Assembly (NCBI GenBank): GCA_015039315.1
Contig: WIDE01000037.1
Coordinates: 221,854-281,035, forward strand
From: Clavulina sp. PMI_390
Lineage: Eukaryota > Basidiomycota > Agaricomycetes > Cantharellales > Hydnaceae
DNA: 59,182 nt
Direction: 5' to 3'
Position 1 is the first letter of the stretch, and every line of letters starts with the position of its first letter. This document shows, piece by piece, positions 24,864 to 35,600 of this stretch. Made by a program: the position numbers and the translations under genes. The notes under the pieces were generated by a model. The model ran no database searches. It was not told where the DNA came from and saw only the letters and a program-made list of their open reading frames with translations.

Positions 24864-25577
24864 ATGGCTGGATTGGGAGTCCCTGTAAAGCTGCTGCATG
24901 AGGCCCTTGGGCATGTTATCACAGTCGAAACCAAAACTGGGCAGATGTATCGGGGGAAACTTGCAGATGGTAAGATTGTCATACCCTCATAGACTTGGTG
25001 CAGTGGATCGTCTGATCCGTGTTTTCTTGATTAGCTGAAGATTCCTTGAACGTGTCCCTCCGTGAAATCACCGTGACTGGTCGTGACGGCCGCGTCTCTC
25101 AACTAGAGCAAGTGTACATTCGAGGCAGTATGATCAGATACTTTATCGTTCCTGACATGCTCCAAAATGCCCCCATGTGAGTCCGGACTATGCTACTTTT
25201 ATATTTGAGCCCCTCTTATTGTTTTTGTAGGTTCAAACGTGCTGGGCCAAACGCGATGCGCGGGCGAGGTATCGGTACAGCACGAGGACGTGCCACTATC
25301 ATGCGAGGTGCGATACATATACTAAGTAGTTATCCTATCATTGCTGACCAGAATTCGCTTTACTTCTTTCCCTTCCATCGTGATCTCAATGACTGCCATC
25401 CGCCCGCTAACCTCCTCACCGTTCTCCTTCGCAGCCAATGGTTAGTGCAAAGATACTCTTGATTATTTATATGTTCTCGACACTTTTACTGAACCTTGTC
25501 CTGATCTAGCTCGTCGTGGCCGAGGTGGCCCTGGGGGTCCTGGTGGTCCTGGTGCACCAAGAGGAATTCGGCGCTAG
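24864..25577 (+). CDS. SMD3: Small nuclear ribonucleoprotein SmD3
   Basis: Core Sm protein of the spliceosomal snRNPs. Exons: 24864-24969, 25035-25176, 25231-25307, probably 25435-25440, and 25510-25577; 132 residues with the 6-nt exon, 130 without. The Sm1 motif ([20 protein letters not shown]) and Sm2 motif ([19 protein letters not shown]) are clear. The C-terminus carries the arginine/glycine tail of D3 ([15 protein letters not shown], then [14 protein letters not shown]). The 6-nt exon CCAATG has a good acceptor and GTTAGT donor and gives IMRANARRGRGG; both versions stay in frame, so cDNA decides. Confidence 0.93.
25435..25440 (+). other. Candidate 6-nt exon in SmD3
   Basis: CCAATG is flanked by TTCGCAG on the left and GTTAGT on the right. 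Including it adds Ala-Asn after ATIMR without changing frame. Confidence 0.45.
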
Positions 25578-25760
25578 ATTCTCTATGCTTCACCATCCGC
25601 ACCTCCAACCTTGGCCATCCCTCCTCACAGCATAGTTGATCACTCCACTAAAATTTTGCTGTCCTGTCAATTGTACTATTTCTGTCAATTTATATTCCTA
25701 CTTTCTGTGAATTTTGGCTCGCAAAAGCGCCGTCGATCAACAACACCTGTCAACAGCACC

Positions 25761-28700
25761 ATGGCGGGCTCCCGACCGTCAGGTGGGATTGATTTTGACC
25801 AACTTGTGAATGATGCAACACTGCCTGTGCTATCTAAAGAGGAAGATGCCATAGAGCGCGAACTCCCCCTCCTCGTTCCTCTATCCCACGACCACCCGCT
25901 GCTATCAGCAGAGACCCAGACGTTCAATGTCGACGCGTTTCTTCTCAGCAGACCCAACACTTCGTTAGCCGATTTGCGTGCAGAGCTTCGGGAATACCTC
26001 GCTCAACTAAAAGAAGAGCTTGTTCAGCTCATCAATGACGACTATGCTGCGTTCATCTCACTGCGGACTGACCTTCGTGGAGAGGGCCCACGATTGGAAC
26101 GGATACAGCAGCCGTTGCAATCTATACAGTTGGATCTGGATGTATGTTACTTGCTTCCAAGGCTCGCAAATACACTAATATTGGTTGCGGACAGGAATCT
26201 CGCAAAGGATTACTCCAAATTCAGACAGCAATTCAGGATAAGCTCTCCGAGAGAGCGGCACTGCGAGAAGAGAAGGTATATACGAGCCCATCCTCAATAC
26301 TGTGGCATACCACTAACTATCTCATCGCTGCCCCATCAAGACCCTACTCCACCTATTGCTCAAAATCTCCGACCTAGTTGGACGGCTGGAGAATATGCTT
26401 CTCATCCCTTCACCAGACAACGAAGTCTCCTCTAAACACGAAGGCTCCTCAATTGGGGTCCGAGATATGAATGGAATGATTTCGACAGATAGTGGCTTCC
26501 ATCATGCCAATGGAGATGATGAAGGCGACGATCATAAACCCACTGTTAATCGAGCGAAACATCTTTCTCGTATCGCCGTTGAGTATAACCAGCTCCTCTA
26601 CCATGTTGAGCGTGCACGAAAGCAAGAGTGCGCCTTCGTGGATCACCTCCAGAATGTAAGCCTTCCTCAATATTCCATATACTCCAGTCGCCTGATCTGC
26701 TGCCACCCTCCCAGCGGATCGACCGGATAAAGACCACCTTGGCCCGAGATTTGGATGTCGTATTCTCTGCTGCTCTTCTCTCTCTAAGCAACTCGGCCAG
26801 CAACGAGGCGCAACCTACAGCAGCTCGCGCCCGAGCGATCAATGAGCTTTCTGAGTGTCTTTTGATCTACTCAACACTGGAACGTTGGGAGGCGGCTGAG
26901 GAGGTCATTCGACATGATATTGTCCTCCCTTTTGTCAAGAAGGTCTGTGTTTCCCCGGCCTATACACTTATTCTTATCTAACATTTTGTTGAATGTAGAC
27001 AATTCACCCTGGTGCTCTATCTGCTCCTCTCTCTCCTGTGATACCGCGCACTCCACTCCTTGATATCCCCGCCACCGCATCCAATATTCTCTCCCCAACC
27101 ACCCCCTTCACTCCTCACATCAGCGCCACCGCCAGCGCTTCTGTCAATCAAACCCCCATATCTTTGATCCAGGGCTCCGGCGGCACTGAAGACCCTCTTG
27201 TCGGCTTCTTGAATGTGATTCTCCGGTTCGTCGATCGTGACTGCCGACTTGTGATAGACCTCGCCGAACGTGCCAACTCTGTTCGCTCGTATAAGCGATA
27301 CAAGGGACGGATAGCAAACGGGGCTGTTGGCGTCATCACGGTACCGGAGGAAGAAGATGGTGATGACGCGCGAGACTCGTTTGATATCATGGGCGGCGTG
27401 GTGTGGGCAGAGATAGGGAGAGCATTAATGGAAGAACTGGGTACTGTGCTGTTCGCTGCTGGTCGCCCAGATGAGTTCCAGAAGGTATGATTCTGACAGG
27501 ATATATCTAATCGTCCAAGCCCCTCTAATCCAGTGGCGTATGTCTCATCGCTAGAACTACACAATCGTCCACGAGTTTATCACCTCGTTGGAATACGCTG
27601 CTCCCTCGTCTGACGCTGTTGCTTCAATACGGACGAGTCGGGTATTCGAGACGTTTGAGAGAAGGTGGCAACTACCAGTGTACTTCCAGTTGAGATGGAA
27701 GGAGATTGTGGGTGGGCTCGAGGATTCACTGATCCGGCCTACAGCAGAACTCGCATCAAGACGTGCGTCCCAAAGAAGGGAGTCAATTCAAAGAAGACGA
27801 GGCTAACTAACAAACTTTACTATAGGAGGTGATAATTTCTTTGCTCCTGAAGCACGTGGTATATACCTGGCGGTAGCCACCTGTTGGTCATCGACTGTCT
27901 TCGTTCCTGAGTTGGGATACCGATTCTGGAAGCTGACGCTTCAGGTAAATTTTTGCAGCGTCTAGCGAGACAATCCTGTGCTGATCCTGTGCTGATCCTG
28001 TGCTGATCCTGTGCTGTACAGATCTTGAGCCGGTATAAGACGTGGCTGGATGCTAATCTTCCCATGAGAAGATCATTGTCGTCCAGTACATCTGAGAAGG
28101 TCAGTGGTCGTCTCAGCAATCCCCGACTTTCTGACTAACACTATTGTCATCAGCCGGGCAATGGTCAGCAACCAGACCAGGCCGAAGTCGATAAAGTCCA
28201 CTTGAGAACATTCGCCTGCACTCTCAGTGATATTCGCAACCTCCAGCGAAAGATGAGATCCTTTTTCTCCGATACTATCCTTTCCCTCCTTCCCTCCGAT
28301 GCTATCTTTAGCGAGGATGTAATTCCAGCCGAAGGTTTGTACTATCAAGAGAGCCTACTGAGTTTCTTCTCTGATGCTGCCTCTCTTTTTTCTCCTTGCC
28401 TGCTAGGAGCCATCTCCGAAGTTCTTAGTCAGCTCGACTCTTTCGTTCCAACACTCCAGGCGCACATTATCGACATCTTGACGACTCGCTGCCAAGAGCC
28501 ATTGGGTCCACTTCGAACACATTATCGCTCCCTCAACGCCAATGTGAGCTCAAGACGAGGAGGCGTAGAGCCCATTGTCGAGTCGAGCGAGTTTGTTCCA
28601 TACATTCTTCGACCGCTTAGCGATTTCCTGCTCGAAGCAAACGGCCCTGGCGTGCTCCTACAAAAAGAGTTTGGCGCGGTTTGGTCCAACAAGGTTTTCC

Positions 28701-29149
28701 AAGAAGTTGTCATCAAGTAAGCCCTCCCGATTCTATAGCACTATCTGATATTGGGGTCTGACGATTGAATTTAGGTACCGTCTCTTCCTTGATGGTATGA
28801 AGAAGACGGAAGATTCACTGCGGCGATACAACAAAAGCAAACGGTCAACGTTCATGCTCTTCGGGGCGGCCAACAGCGCGGCAGCGGCTGCTGGAGATGA
28901 CCGTGAAGCTCGTGATGAACAGCGGGTGCGGTCTCAAATAGCGCTGGATGTGGAGACACTGGCAAAGAACGCTCGCGCCCTTGGGGGCTTGATCGACGTG
29001 GACGGAAGTCCAGAATACGCGGAACTCTTAGCATCAGCTTCCAGTTCTGAAAATCAGGTATGGCACAAACTTGGTTTTATTCACGGAACAAGAATCGCTG
29101 ACGTTCAGTTTTGATGAAGTAGTCATAGCTAGAACCAATGGATTTATGA
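25761..29149 (+). CDS. COG2: Conserved oligomeric Golgi complex subunit 2
   Basis: COG tethering subunit of the Golgi, needed for retrograde vesicle fusion. Exons: 25761-26141, 26195-26275, 26341-26655, 26715-26942, 26999-27484, 27555-27762, 27826-27944, 28022-28099, 28154-28334, 28407-28716, 28775-29057, 29129-29149; 896 residues. The conserved N-terminal part contains FNVDAFLLSRPNTSLADLR and DLRGEGPRLERIQQPLQSIQ; later segments such as KNYTIVHEFITSLE and ELGYRFWKLTLQ fit COG2. An upstream in-frame start at 25611 is unlikely because it would add an unconserved hydrophobic stretch. The final exon (ending LEPMDL) is uncertain; an earlier acceptor would end the protein at ...ENQF. Intron 28335-28406 (72 nt) is in frame with no stop. 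Intron 27945-28021 contains a short tandem repeat. Confidence 0.85.
27973..28016. repeat. 11-bp tandem repeat inside a COG2 intron
   Basis: The unit ATCCTGTGCTG occurs four times in a row within the intron between COG2 exons 7 and 8, filling over half of it. It ends a few bases before the acceptor AG. Confidence 0.8.
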
Positions 29150-29333
29150 CTTTGATCCTCGTATCACTTCCTCAGTCAGGCTCTGGATGTTAGGGGTACC
29201 AGCGGTATGCCGGCATGTGAAGTGCGTGTATTCGGGAGCTAGCAAGATATGTCTACGAATCTACAAGAAAATCGCCATCTATCACGAAGGCCGCCAACAA
29301 CTCTAGCTCTATGGCCTGAGCAGGATACTTGAT

Positions 29334-32257
29334 CTAGACAAAAACTCGATAGTTATTCATGATATCTCTCTCGGTCATGTGCTGGAAAGGATTCGTCATC
29401 TGGACCACCAACTTCGCGACAAGAGTGTCTTTAGCTTTGCGGTTGTTCATCAGGAACTGACGGTTCGCGACAATGACCATTCCTTTCTTGCATCGCGTCA
29501 ACATGACGTTTGTACGCCTCTTGTCTCTGAGGAACCCAGGAAACTTGGTACGAACGAGAGACACGATGATGTAGTCTGCCTCGTTTCCTGGAGGAGAATA
29601 TCAATCAGTATCAAGCGATGAGCTGGCAGTGAGACTCTGGGCTTACCTTGGAACCTATAATCGTCGAGTAAGCAAAGCGGAGGCAAAAGCACCCATTTAG
29701 TTGGTCAATCCAGTGTGAACTCGAAAGGAATTTCATAGGTGTCGGTGTAAACTCACGAATCAACATTGAACACGCGATCCTCCCAAGGCAGATTTTCCGC
29801 CTTCAGCATATCTTCGATCAGCTGTCGCTGGGCGTCGTATGCTGTCAAGATGCGCCAGTCTTTCCCAGTGACCTGTCTTGCGATCTTAATGCAACAGCGT
29901 GCTTCCCTCTCGTTCTACGTTGGCTATTAGCTGCTTGGATTCTCTGGATCCATGACCAAGGCGACAAACCTTCGTACTATGTCCGCCTGGGGTTTCCCCA
30001 CCTTGAACGTCCACGAGACGTAGAGAATTCAGCGATTCAATGGGGTGGACCGTCTTGAGCTTTGATTCGTATACGTTAGCAGATATAAATTGTCCGATCG
30101 GGTGAGGCATGCGATCTGCGGGCGACGTTGAGCAACACAATCGTCAGAATGACGGCCATCGAGTACTCACACTGGGTGTCAAGAAAATAAGCGGCTTTTA
30201 CGAGGTGTTTTTGCTCAAATATGCTTTCTAGCGACTTCACATCGTTGGAGCCGTATGGGGCAACTGGCAGCATGATAACCCTGAGAATTACCGAAATCTA
30301 GTGATTGATCCAAGACTCACGTTGCTTGTGATCACCAACGAAGCAGAGCTTTTCCAAGGTCTTTTCGTACAGTGTCAATGCAGGCCAATACGCGGTGGCG
30401 GGAATTTGCGAGGCTTCGTCGACGATCAGAATGGTGGGACGTAGCACTCTGCTCGTAAGGCCGCATTCGCGAAGGTGAGGATTAGTGAGCATGCTGAGAG
30501 TACACAGCACGACTCGAGCGCCTCTGAGCATCCTCTCAACCTCCAAGGGAGTCTTGGGTATCTCAGGTAGACGAACCATATTATTGGCTACACCTTCGTA
30601 TAAATGTTCATGCCTACAAATTCGATGACCGTTTTTAGAAGGTCAGAAGCTGCAAGTTCAACAAACTTGGAAAGCTCGCTCACCACTCGAAGTAGAATTC
30701 CTCGGAGACAATCAGCCTGAATCCAAGAAAACCGATTTTTGCAAGCTTCTCTGCGACATTTTTGATGCCAACATTACTCTGTGCTATTATATATATCGCA
30801 CTGCCTGGTCCTGACAACGATTGAACAATTGCCGATATCAAGGTCGTCTTTCCCGTTCCTGGAGGGCCGTGAACAAGCTTGATCACAGGACCATTAGTCG
30901 TATCGGCGAGACAGAAACCCTGACAGGCTCGTTGCTGAGCTAAATTTAGGGATACTGTCACCGGGCCGAGAGTAATCAATTTCTTGGTCGCAGGGTGAGG
31001 TTTAGCCACGGCTTGGGTGGGGAGCTGATGAATGGCGGTAATCATGGGGTTTGATGAGATCAAGGTAGGCTTTCCTTGCAGCACTTGCCACAGTATGTCA
31101 ACGAGTTGCGCTTCGCAGGTCGTCGCGCTTTCACGGCCGATAGTAGTAATAGACTTGATCCCCGATTTCAAGAGCTGGGATCGAGAGTTTTCTTGGACCT
31201 TGAAGGTGCTCATCTTGCCTTTCACTTTTTTAGTAGAGCCACTCAAAAACTTTGGACCATTCGTTTTTCCGCCAAGCTCGATTCGTGAGGTCTGATTGGA
31301 TATGCGCGTCACCGATACGGCCAAACGGAGCGGGGCCGAGGCACGAGAAGGGCTCACCTGCTGGTCGCCATGCATGCGAACTCGCGTGCTAAACCGCGCA
31401 CCTTTGACTTCCAGCTCGCCTTTCTTATTCAGTTGGACAGAGGTCACGTCGTGTTTCTGCACCCTTGGTTTGAGGTGGTGCATGTGATCACATTCCCGAA
31501 TTGTCCTTGCGGTGACATTGAGGGTCTAGATAAATAGGTGATCTGGGTCAGCGACATCGTTTCGGTTAATTGTGGCTGTAAGTATCCCTACAGGTGCTGA
31601 AATTCCTTTAATATCGGAAGGCAACGAGACTGACACGTCATGAGAGAATATTTTCGATACTTGCAATGCGGACCATGCCCGCGCGATAAGAGCGGTGTCG
31701 GCACTGGGACCTCTTGACGAATCATCAAAGAGGTCTTCATATTCCGAACGTCCGAACTTATCCCCAAATGTGGCAAATACAATTTTGGTGTCACGAAGCG
31801 AGGCGCGATCGTCCTCTTTGGACAGCTGCTGAACGCTATAACAAGCTGGTAGTCGGATGTCCAAATCGAGCCACAGAGCTGCAATAAGAGCATCCGCGTG
31901 ATATGCGATAAATGTCCCTGCTGCCACAGCAAGATTTTTTAAGAAAGCTTCCAAAACATCATGGAATTTACGCTTCTTCTTTCCTGTGAGCTTGGAGCCC
32001 TCAACTTGCAGAATAAGCACCTGGGAGTCGGCGCGCAAGAACGCCACAGAGCTGAGTTTTCTTTCCGGTGTAAAAGTAGCGGAAATCGCTATGCGTTGTC
32101 CTCCATGAGGTATTGAGTCTAAGAAGGTCTCAAGGGCTGCAGGTTGAAGGGTGCTCGCTTTCAACACAGTGCAGGTGGTCGCCTCATAGACAGCGCGAAG
32201 ACATGGATTCGCGTCGGTTTTCTTCGCGGAGACGGTGGAAGACGTGCTAGCTTGCAT
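29334..32257 (-). CDS. SF1 (Upf1-like) helicase with unusual N-terminal domain
   Basis: Exons: 31592-32257, 30684-31525, 30321-30613, 30171-30263, 29970-30115, 29757-29914, 29647-29654, 29587-29334; 819 residues. Helicase motifs are complete and ordered: Walker A VHGPPGTGKTTLI, Walker B LIVDEASQI, motif III VGDHKQLAPYG, the RMPHPIGQF segment, and motif VI MLTRCKKGMVIVAN, placing it in the SMUBP2/DNA2/Upf1-like group that acts on RNA or DNA. Residues about 1-220 precede the helicase and look like a 3'-5' exonuclease fold (IAISATFTPERKLSSVAFL, then FIAYHADALIAALWLDLDI) but without an obvious acidic catalytic set at the first strand. An 8-nt exon (29647-29654) encodes part of S-F-Q-G before NEADYIIVSL. 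Exact biological role is unknown; it lacks the Upf1 CH domain, Sen1 length and IGHMBP2 R3H domain. Confidence 0.82.
29647..29654 (-). other. 8-nt exon in the helicase gene
   Basis: GTTCCAAG between a TATAG acceptor and GTAAG donor keeps the frame and joins FNVDS to FQGNEADYI, the expected motif V region of SF1 helicases. Confidence 0.7.
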
Positions 32258-32655
32258 GTTGGTGTTGGGAAGTGACTCGACAAGAGTGTGATTTTAAGCC
32301 GACAGCGGCTAACGAGCGGGGAGGAGTGATAATAGCGCGTCTATTTATCGAAATCCAACACCACATATTGGGCCCCTTTTCGCCACATACTCGGTCGACG
32401 CCACAGAAAGTGATTAGCGCTCGGTAGAGGACAAAGACGGCAGGCAGTTCCATTCAAGCCAAAACCGACCACCTGTTGAGGGTACATGTTGTCACACGTG
32501 TAAGTCACATAAAGACGCGCGTCTATCTGTGTTCAAATCGATCTGGACTTGACTTCCACAAGACGAGTGAGAGCTCAAAATGATATTAATTTGGGAGAGG
32601 ACAGCTTTCAAGTTCCAGGAAATAAACTCCCGCAGACTAATGAGGCAATGTGACG
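32258..32655. other. Gap between helicase and P5B ATPase
   Basis: This holds the helicase promoter and the 3' flank of the ATPase gene. No coding or RNA feature was found. Confidence 0.45.
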
Positions 32656-35600
32656 CTACCTCATGCCACCTTCAACGGCCTTGTACAGCTTGCCTTCCTT
32701 TACAGCCCTTCTTCGCCGCATCTTGAAGAACCTCGACACCTGGGTTACTACGATCAGGAGCGGACTCCATCTTTCGAGGCCTGCGCAAAGGATGGCGTTG
32801 ATGCCAGCCGCGAGGAGAAGGACCATTCGCGCTGACATGGGGATTGGCATAATGTCAAGCAGCCGGGCGAGCCCTGCCGGAGGTGTCAACAGGACCCAAA
32901 TGCTGAACACTGTCAACGCTGAGATCGAGATCATGAGGAGATCTGAAAGGAAAAGCTGGTCAGTGGGACGATATACGGGCAGGTTGGTCATGAACGCACG
33001 ATTTGTCCACATAGGGAGCCGGTATGGCGGACCAATACTGAAGACCGCTGCCACAAATACATATTGGAAGGATGAGATGAGGAACAGCACAGTGTTCTCA
33101 TAGTTATACGTCTCAAGTTCGTCAGATCCCGAGTTGGTATCCGGGGGTGTGTACCTGGTGTCGAGCTGTCAGACGAGAGCCACAAATGTCTGCTACAATC
33201 TGAAAAGACGTACCAGGGTTGACTGCGAACCCAGAAGAATGCCCAGAACTGGAACGCGCTGGTGAGTACAATCTGCCCAATGATGCTCGATAGCACTTTC
33301 TTGGAGACGAGGGAGGCTGTTGGTTGCTTGCGGTGGATGCTCGTGTAGGGGTGGGTACGGCCCACTGGGAAAAGCAGGCAGCAAAGGGTTAGTGGAGCGC
33401 ATCTTACCACATAGTTTTCGTGTCAACTCACTCGTGACAGCGATGGGGATGATGATAAAGAGATCTATGTATAAGAACTGACCAATATATTAGTTGGATT
33501 GCCGCTGTGGAAACAAATGGTATAGCTAACCTGGAAATCTCCGAGAGAGGAGGCGAATGAATAAAGCAAGGTAATTGTGGTGAACTGGATGATTGAGTAC
33601 AGAGCCCTATCGAAGTCGTCAGATGACCCAGCACCTGGGTAGAGACGCTCGCGACATACATATACTTGAAGCAGCTAAAGCTGGTGACCAATGCGGCCCG
33701 ACCTTCCTTGATAACTTCGATCACACAGCTAATGTCGGGCCGTGAGCTGGTGAAAGGCGCAGCCACCGAGGCCTCTGCTTCGGAGAGCGAAATCCCCACG
33801 TCAGCAGCCTTCAGAGCGCCACAATCGTTTGCTCCATCGCCACAGAAGCCAACAGTGTATCCAAGGGTTTGTAGGCGTGAGACCAGCTCATGCTTTTCAT
33901 CTGGTGACATTCGAGCGAAGATCTGGGCTTTCACAAACATCTGAACAAAGTTGTGAGTCCTGACATGGATGCATTTAATACGATCGCGAAACTCACCCTT
34001 TGGAGCGTCTCAAGAGGTGAATTGTTGATCATCCATCGGAATACATCGCCAGTAACAGCAAGTGTGTAGTCCTGGTAATTGATATCATCCGCATCGATCG
34101 CCCTGTGAGATGGTGGGATCGGCTTGAGGCTGTAGGGATCCAATTTGAACAGATCATCATCCACACTTGTCCACTCGAGCGTTGACGCTGGGGTCTGAGC
34201 ATTGCCAATGTTGAATGTTGGGACGAAAACGTGTACAGATTGGCCAATGAGTCCACACTCGCGGGCCACGCTGATAGCAGTTCGGTGATTATCGCCAGTA
34301 GCCATGCGAAGAGCCAAGTGAGCGTTCTGGAGAACTTGGATGGCAGGAGCTGTTCCAGCTTTCAGTTTATTCTCGAAGATGATGAGACCCAGGAACTGCA
34401 ACGCCGATTCAGCTTGCTCTCTAATGGGAGGATTAGGTATCATCAAACGTCACAGGAGGGAGATGGTGTATACCTCTTCATTCGTTGGGCCTTCAGCCAA
34501 GACAGCCCTTCGATGCTCTTCCCAGCGATTGCAATGACACGATAGCCATTCTTGGTGTAGTATGCTAGGAGGTCATCATAATCCTTGGGGACTAGTGAGG
34601 TTTCATCGGAGTTAGAGCCAGGTGACGGGATAGGGCGTGGAAGTTAATGTGAACTCACAACTGGAAGGATCACAAATCTCGTTCATTGTCTCTGGCGCTC
34701 CTTTCACGTAAATCTCCATGCTCGTACTCTTGAGGCGTTTAACAATTACGCTCATACGTCGCAGAGACGAGACGAACTCGAAAGTCCGGATGACACCTAG
34801 CTCCAAGAAGTGGGCATGCTATAGGAGAGAATTAGAGAGTATTCTTTGGACAACCAATAATTGACATACCCGACCACCGACTTTCAGTGCATCCTCAATC
34901 TTGAACTGAGCGCTACCAGGAGGCCGAACTACTGCTTGCACCAGGTCCACAGGACGAGAAGATCCAGGTCGGTCGGTCTTGACTGCACGATCAGACCTCC
35001 CTTCTTCTATTGTCCAGCCAGTGAACTCGAACATTTTGGCGTCTAATGGGTCGCCAATCGTCTCTCCATTGACCACTTTCAGAGAATGGCACGTAGCCAG
35101 CGCGTAGAGGAAGTTGGCATTAGACGCAGCTTGGACTGGTGCAGGGAGATCGTGGACGTTGGTAGTGAGCTCTCCGAAGACATCACCAGAACGCTCAATG
35201 CATCGAGCGCCAAGAACGTCGAGGCCATCTTCTGTGAGCGTGCCAGTCTTGTCAAAGCAAACGACGTTAATCCTTCCGGCAACGTTGACGCGATTTGGCG
35301 AGATACAGAAGATGCCAAGTTTACGCAGGCGGCCCACTGCAAAGCTCGTGCCGATCGAGAGTGTTGCCGGTAAAGCTGGTGGAACAACGATGGTAATGAG
35401 GTCAAGGGCCCGAAGCACAATGATGTGAAGTTTGATCTACGAGGTTATTCATGAGTTGTGGGTGACGCAAAACAGGATGAAATAACCTACTCCGAGCTTG
35501 ACAAATTGCACCGCACTGGCAAGGAAGCCAAGACCAGCCAGTCCTGCCAGGAAAATGACGAATCGAATCGAGTCTCTGTAGAACTTGAATCCCATCGGTT

